Source: DAOTTI01 sp034437795 (GTDB lineage: Bacteria > Chloroflexota > UBA11872 > UBA12225). From it: a stretch of DNA of 35,414 nucleotides. Both the position numbers and the translations under genes were made by a program. Shown piece after piece: positions 31,250-35,414 of this stretch. Location of the stretch: the NCBI GenBank assembly GCA_034437795.1, contig DAOTTI010000155.1, positions 1 through 35,414 on the forward strand, in the 5' to 3' direction. Every line of letters begins with the position of its first letter. The stretch's first letter is position 1. Under the pieces are notes generated by a model. The model saw only the letters and a list, made by a program, of their open reading frames with translations. It searched no databases and was not told where the DNA came from.

Positions 31250-32641
31250 TTATCGCGTCATCGGTCCCAGGATGCCCACTACGGCGTCCTGCATCTGCTT
31301 GAGCGCGTCCTGCACGCTCAGCTCATTGGTGATGAAGAGCCTGCGCCAGATGGGGTTGATGGCGCCGGTCACGTCGTTCGCCTTCGGCCAGATGGAGCCC
31401 GGATCGACCCTGGCCTCGTCTGTGGCCACGGCGTACTTGAGGTTCTTGCCCGGAATGGACTTGATCCACACCTCGAACTGCGACTTGCGCGCCGGGACGA
31501 ACCCGTTGATCTCCGCGCGCATCTTGTTCGCTTCCTTGCTCGTGATCTCTTGGAGCACGATCCACGAGCTGTCGGGCGCCTTCGCTCCCGTGGGGATGAT
31601 GTAGCCGTCCATCGAGAGGCGCTCGCCGCGCCCGCCGGGCCCCTTGGGCAGCATGGCCACGTTCCATTGATCGAGGCCCTTGGACTTCCATTCGGGGATC
31701 TTGTGCGTCCCCTCGATGATCATGGCCACCTTGCCGGCGGTGAGCAGCGCGTCGTCCTGCCCAATCCCGCCGCGGTCGTCGTTATTCTTCGCCGCCACGC
31801 GGTGCTTCCAGGCCAGGTCGTGCACCCACTGCAGCGCCTTGATGTTCTGGGGGGTGTTCAGGGTGAAGACGTCCGGGTTCTTGGGGTCGTTGTACTGGGC
31901 GCCGGCTCCCCAGCAGAGGGAGATGACGCGGGTGGTGATGGAATCCATGGCCAGCGAGAGCCCCCACACCTCCCGCTGGTTGAGCGGTCCGCGGGTCAGC
32001 TTCTGCGCCGCGTCCAGGAGCTGGTCCTGCGTCCAGTTCTCCGTCGGCAGCGGCACGCCCAGGCGCTTGAAGACCTCGGGGTTGTAGTAAACGGTGTTGG
32101 TATTGATGTACTGCGGGATCCCGACCTGCGTGCCCTGGAAGTTCATTCCCTTGTAGACGCCCTGCACGAAGTCGTCGGCGTCGAACCGGGCAGCCTTGAT
32201 GTACTTGTCCAGCGCCAGCGCCTGCCTGGCCTCCAGCAGGCTGCGGAACCAGCTGCCAAACACGGCGGCGGCGTCTGGCGGCGTGCCGGCGACGATGGCG
32301 GCGGTGAGCTTTTCACCCCACTGCGGGGGCCGCGGCTCCCACTGCAGCGTGATCTTGCCGGCGTACTTGGCGTTGAACTGGGGCAGCCAGGCGTCCATGA
32401 AAGGCGGATAGCCCGGCTCGTCACGGTCCCACAACGTGAGCGAGACCGGACCCGTGGTCCCCGCGCCGGGCCCCTGGCCGGTCGCCGGCCCCCCCGCCGC
32501 CGGCCCGCAGGCCGCGACCAGCGCTCCGGTGACCGCCGCCGTCCCTGTCCCCGCCAGCACGCGCCGGCGGGTGGCGCGCTGCGCCGATCCAGTGAGGGCT
32601 GTCGCTCCAGACAATGCCGTCGATCCACCCTGTGCGGTCAT
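31250..32641 (-). CDS. Extracellular solute-binding lipoprotein, family 1 (SBP7)
   Basis: A 463-residue sugar-binding lipoprotein and first gene of the likely minus-strand operon reaching to PhyH2. AAAGGAGG lies nine bases before the chosen ATG (32641); in-frame ATGs 3 and 14 codons upstream are too close to that site or in front of it. The Tat motif is RATRRRVLAGTG (from residue 22) and the lipobox LVAAC (Cys45). Segments include VSLTLWDRDEPGY at the mature N-terminus, AAIVAGTPPDAAAVFGSWF, and VYYNPEVFKRLGVPL in the hinge region. The C-terminal helix QDALKQMQDAVVGILG is normal. It is diverged from the other six binding proteins, so ligands probably differ. Confidence 0.93.
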   Translation of the reverse strand: MTAQGGSTALSGATALTGSAQRATRRRVLAGTGTAAVTGALVAACGPAAGGPATGQGPGAGTTGPVSLTLWDRDEPGYPPFMDAWLPQFNAKYAGKITLQWEPRPPQWGEKLTAAIVAGTPPDAAAVFGSWFRSLLEARQALALDKYIKAARFDADDFVQGVYKGMNFQGTQVGIPQYINTNTVYYNPEVFKRLGVPLPTENWTQDQLLDAAQKLTRGPLNQREVWGLSLAMDSITTRVISLCWGAGAQYNDPKNPDVFTLNTPQNIKALQWVHDLAWKHRVAAKNNDDRGGIGQDDALLTAGKVAMIIEGTHKIPEWKSKGLDQWNVAMLPKGPGGRGERLSMDGYIIPTGAKAPDSSWIVLQEITSKEANKMRAEINGFVPARKSQFEVWIKSIPGKNLKYAVATDEARVDPGSIWPKANDVTGAINPIWRRLFITNELSVQDALKQMQDAVVGILGPMTR

Positions 32642-32998
32642 AGCCTGCATCCTCCTTTGCGCATCTGCTGGTCGCGTGGTCACTCGTTCATTCTACGGTT
32701 GACGGGGATGGTCGAGATGGAGATCCCCACCAATCCTCTCAGATCTGGTCGCCCGTACCCAGCCGCGCGGAAACGGACTGCAGCAACTGGTTCGCGCGCA
32801 TGCCCGCCCGCCGCGCTTGCCGTTCGGTGACGGCCTGCGCCGGGCAGTCGGCCTTCACCTGCAGCTGATACAACCCTTGCAGCGTATCACGAAGCCCAGC
32901 CAGAGAGGGAGCAGCGCGCCGCGCGCTTGGCCGGCTACGGTAGCGCGAGCAGCCGGGCAACGTGCCCAGCGCTGCCATCGTTTGCTACCAACTGAGCG
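32642..32998. other. Divergent intergenic region with a doubtful 79-codon ORF
   Basis: These 357 bases separate SBP7 from the divergent Gfo/Idh/MocA gene. On the reverse strand, 32978-32739 can be read as 79 codons (containing LRDTLQGLYQLQVKADCPAQ). No ribosome site precedes its ATG and I do not recognise the product. No palindrome copy is present. Promoters for both neighbours are expected here but are not identifiable by eye. Confidence 0.4.
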
Positions 32999-34072
32999 AT
33001 GAACAACCGTGAGCCGTTAGGAGTTGCCATCTGGGGCGCTGGCTGGGTGGCCGGCGCGCACGCCCGCGCCTACCTGCTTGCCGCGCAGGCGCTGGCCGCC
33101 GGTGGTCCCGGCCAGACGGGTGAGGCGGAGGGAGCCCGCACGCCGGCCGTCCGCCTCGTCGCCATTGGTAGCCGGCGGGAGACGAGCGCGCGGGAGCTGG
33201 CGGCGCGACTGGACCTGCAGGACGTGCGCTACTACACCGATTACGAGCGGCTCCTGGCCGATCCCGACGTGGCCGTGGTCTCCATCTGTACGCCGAACGG
33301 CCGACACGCCCAGGAGGCCATCGCCGGGGCGCAGGCCAGGAAGCACCTGCTGATCGAAAAGCCCGTCGCGACTACGCCGGAGGACTTCAAGGCCGTGCTG
33401 GCGGCGGTGGAGCGCGCTGGCGTGACGGCGGCGTCCTGCTTCATCCAGCGCTGGAACCCGCTGGTCAGCGCCCTGCGCACCATGCGCGAGCAGGGGGACT
33501 TTGGGCGCATCTTCCTGGCCCGCGCCGACTACTGGTTTGGGCGCGAGCGGCCTGGCTGGATGCGCGACGCGGACCTGGCCGGCTCTTCCTTCCTGGTCGG
33601 CGCCATCCACGCCGTGGACAGCATCCGCTATGTCCTTGGCGCAGACGTGGTGGAGGTCGACGCGCGCGGCCTCTCGGTAGGCGACTACTATCACTACCCG
33701 CCGGTGGCCATGGCCCTGGTGCGCTTCAGCAACGGGGCCATCGGTACCATCTCCTCTTCGCTTGTCGGTCACACCGGCTACGTGCTCAACCTGGAGCTGG
33801 TCGGCACCGAGGGCAGCGCGCGGAACCACCAGGTGTACGTCAGGCGGATCCCCGGGCTGCAGGGCTGGATCACCCTGCCGGTGCCCGGCCCGGCCTCGGG
33901 CGACGTCTCGCAGCTCCCTTTCCCGCAGCTGGTGGAGGACTTCATCCGCGCCATCCGCGCCGGCTTGGTGCCCAAGGCCAACCTGCCCAGCGTGGTCAAT
34001 ACCCACGAGGTCTGCTTTGCGGTGGACCAGTCGATCGAGTCCGGCAAGCCGGTGGCCCTGCCACTGGGGTAG
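32999..34072 (+). CDS. Gfo/Idh/MocA family NAD(P)-dependent oxidoreductase
   Basis: A 357-residue sugar dehydrogenase-like enzyme with all usual landmarks. The dinucleotide motif is GVAIWGAGWVAGAHA (residues 8-22), slightly interrupted by a 20-residue insertion after the first helix (ALAAGGPGQTGEAEG). The catalytic LLIEKPVA segment has K121. The substrate domain contains FIQRWNPLVSALR and GAIHAVDSIRYVLG, with the conserved Asp/His region. Such enzymes oxidise sugars, inositols or sugar acids. The ATG has no strong ribosome site but fits the family start. The EamA transporter gene follows after 74 bases and may be co-transcribed, for example to export or import a metabolite. Confidence 0.93.
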   Translation: MNNREPLGVAIWGAGWVAGAHARAYLLAAQALAAGGPGQTGEAEGARTPAVRLVAIGSRRETSARELAARLDLQDVRYYTDYERLLADPDVAVVSICTPNGRHAQEAIAGAQARKHLLIEKPVATTPEDFKAVLAAVERAGVTAASCFIQRWNPLVSALRTMREQGDFGRIFLARADYWFGRERPGWMRDADLAGSSFLVGAIHAVDSIRYVLGADVVEVDARGLSVGDYYHYPPVAMALVRFSNGAIGTISSSLVGHTGYVLNLELVGTEGSARNHQVYVRRIPGLQGWITLPVPGPASGDVSQLPFPQLVEDFIRAIRAGLVPKANLPSVVNTHEVCFAVDQSIESGKPVALPLG

Positions 34073-34146
34073 CGCGCCTCGCCTGAGGTCGCACGGCGCC
34101 CGGCGCGCTGCCCTGCTCGCCATCCGGCTGGCACGACGAGCGATCC

Positions 34147-35016
34147 ATGACCATCCTCGCCCTGGCCCTGGTGCTGGCATCCGCCCTGATCCACGCCACC
34201 TGGAACCTGCTGGCCAAGCGGGCAGGCAGCGCCGGCGGCGGGGCGGCGTTCGTCTGGCTCGCCAACGCCCTGGCGGTCCTCTGCTACGCCCCGCCGGCTG
34301 CGACCATCGCGCTGATCCAGCGGCCACATCTTGGGCTCTTCGAAGCGGTCGCTGTTGCCGGCAGCGCCGCCCTTCAGCTGGGCTACTTTCTCCTGCTGCA
34401 GCGAGCGTATCGCACGGGAGATCTGTCACTGGTCTACCCCCTGGCGCGGGGCAGCGGCCCGGTCCTGGCCACGGGCGCCGCGGTGCTTCTCCTGGGCGAG
34501 CGGCCGACTGTGGTCTCCCTGGCCGGCGCCTTGCTCATCGCCGGGGGCGTGGTCGTGCTCGTGGGCGATCCGCGCCGGCTCCGCCAGACGGCCACCGCCC
34601 CCGCCGCAGCCGATGCGCTCCTGACCGGCGCCTTCATCGCCGGCTACACCCTGTGGGACAAGTACGCCGTAGCCGTGCTGCTCATCCCACCCCTGCTCAT
34701 GCACTGGGCCACGCTGGCCGGAATGACCGTGCTGCTCTCGCCACTTGCCCTGCGCCGATGGAAGGTGGTGCGGGTGGCCTGGGATGTCCACGGCCGCGCC
34801 GCCCTGCTGGTGGGCCTGCTCAGCCCCCTCTCTTACATCTTGGTGCTGACGGCGCTCTCCTTCACGCCCGTAAGCTACGTCGCCCCCGCGCGCGAGATTG
34901 GCATTCTCATCGGCACGCTGATGGGCAGCCGCATCCTGGCCGAAGGCGAGACGAAGCGCCGGCTTGCCGCCGCCGGAGCAATGGTGCTGGGGGTGATCGC
35001 CCTGGCGGTCGGCTGA
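34147..35016 (+). CDS. EamA/DMT superfamily membrane transporter
   Basis: A 289-residue inner-membrane protein with about ten hydrophobic helices arranged as two EamA repeats. The first repeat runs from TILALALVLASALIHATWNLLAKR, ends in GAALLIAGGVVVL, and includes SLVYPLARGSGPVLATGAAV. The second ends in GAMVLGVIALAVG at the C-terminus and includes SPLSYILVLTALSFTP...YVAPAREIGILIGTLMG. DMT transporters move small metabolites such as amino acids, nucleotide sugars or sugars; direction and cargo are not readable. It is probably co-transcribed with the upstream oxidoreductase gene. It is the only transporter membrane protein I recognise in the window and is not an ABC permease. Confidence 0.93.
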   Translation: MTILALALVLASALIHATWNLLAKRAGSAGGGAAFVWLANALAVLCYAPPAATIALIQRPHLGLFEAVAVAGSAALQLGYFLLLQRAYRTGDLSLVYPLARGSGPVLATGAAVLLLGERPTVVSLAGALLIAGGVVVLVGDPRRLRQTATAPAAADALLTGAFIAGYTLWDKYAVAVLLIPPLLMHWATLAGMTVLLSPLALRRWKVVRVAWDVHGRAALLVGLLSPLSYILVLTALSFTPVSYVAPAREIGILIGTLMGSRILAEGETKRRLAAAGAMVLGVIALAVG

Positions 35017-35414
35017 GCGGAGCCTCGCCGGCGAGGCGGGGCCACGCGGCTCCGGCCCGCGGTCGCCGGCTCAGGACCTGCTTCCACCCGCCGCCAGCTA
35101 CCACAACCCCCGATCAGTGGCGTCGTAGCGCGCGCCTCCGGCACGATCGAGCGCCAGCGCGGCAGTTGCGCCGGTGGCCGCAGGGGCAGGCGCAACGCGT
35201 TGCCTAGCCCGGACTCCCGTGGTAATAGCTGGCCTTTCTATCCGTCGCTGGCGCCCCACAGGGGCGTGACCCTGATCCGTGAGCGGAGCCCTCACCCCCA
35301 CCCTCTCCCACAGGGAGAGGGAACCATAGGGGCCCTCCACCCTCTCCAGGGGACCAGAAGCGGGGCGGAAGACGGGAGGCGGCGGATTGGCGCCGGCGCC
35401 TCCCCCACGGCCAC
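35017..35414. other. Gene-free 3' end of window with palindrome
   Basis: These 398 bases contain a perfect palindrome at 35301-35321 (CCCTCTCCC-ACA-GGGAGAGGG) preceded by GAGCCCTCACCCCCA, the clearest full-length copy of palindrome family A. I see no convincing coding frame. The window ends here, so any gene beginning further right is not visible. Confidence 0.6.
35301..35321. repeat. Dispersed palindrome family A copy (reference form)
   Basis: A 9 bp perfect stem with an ACA loop, preceded by GAGCCCTCACCC. It probably represents the complete unit, roughly 35288-35321; other copies occur at 7241, 21028, 22100, 22159 and 27341. Confidence 0.85.

Noticed and set aside
29910..32830. Two plus-strand frames of over 550 codons opposite the Gfo/Idh/MocA and SBP7 genes
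   Set aside because: Both are rich in His, Arg, Val and Gln without domains, and the opposite strand has clear families with ribosome sites and signal peptides.
32739..32978. CsoR-like small metal regulator on the minus strand
   Set aside because: A superficial LxxLxGLYQLQ...DCPAQ pattern recalls CsoR, but the conserved Cys-His-Cys arrangement is missing and there is no ribosome site.

Overview
This is about 35.4 kb of very GC-rich bacterial chromosome (roughly two thirds G+C by eye). It is dominated by genes for capture and breakdown of carbohydrates. GTG and TTG starts are common, every solute-binding protein has a twin-arginine lipoprotein signal, and the peptidase gene carries an FPETG...YW...YFERGR-type domain that I associate with Chloroflexota. 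A Chloroflexota bacterium (Thermomicrobia-like or a related soil or hot-environment lineage) is my best guess. That is inference; no rRNA or tRNA gene is present to confirm it.

Layout. Positions 136-3473 (+) hold a solute-binding lipoprotein (SBP1), a luciferase-like flavin or F420 oxidoreductase and a phytanoyl-CoA-dioxygenase-family (PhyH) protein. Positions 3766-7125 hold a decayed SBP fragment and divergent GH5-like and GH44 glycoside hydrolases. Positions 7451-12372 hold SBP2 (-) and a tandem SBP3-SBP4 pair (+). Positions 12483-17674 are more housekeeping-like: an M23 peptidase, the ribosome-assembly GTPase RsgA, a YjbQ-family protein and a small membrane protein. Positions 17710-20125 carry two convergent enolase-superfamily sugar-acid dehydratase-like genes. 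A 1 kb gap with a broken HTH gene follows, then an amidohydrolase (21177) and a GDP-mannose 3,5-epimerase homologue (22355). Positions 23380-27225 hold SBP5, a GntR/FCD regulator and a divergently transcribed six-hairpin enzyme, with a clear inverted-repeat operator candidate between the last two. Positions 27396-32641 (-) form a likely operon, SBP7, Gfo/Idh/MocA, SBP6, PhyH. Positions 32999-35016 (+) hold a second Gfo/Idh/MocA oxidoreductase and an EamA transporter.

How it may work together (inference): secreted GH5 and GH44 enzymes, with the six-hairpin protein, would release plant-type oligosaccharides or uronates. Surface SBPs would bind the products. Dehydratases, a lactonase-like amidohydrolase and sugar dehydrogenases would process sugar acids. 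The most striking feature is seven intact, mutually diverged Tat-type SBP lipoproteins plus one remnant, without a single ABC permease or ATPase gene. They must share transporters encoded elsewhere or act as receptors rather than importers.

Gene-free gaps are rich in dispersed palindromes and GC-rich repeats, in an inverted-repeat-bounded 145 bp element at 15907, and in gene remnants, so the region looks actively rearranged. I saw no tRNA, rRNA, CRISPR array, transposase or integrase.
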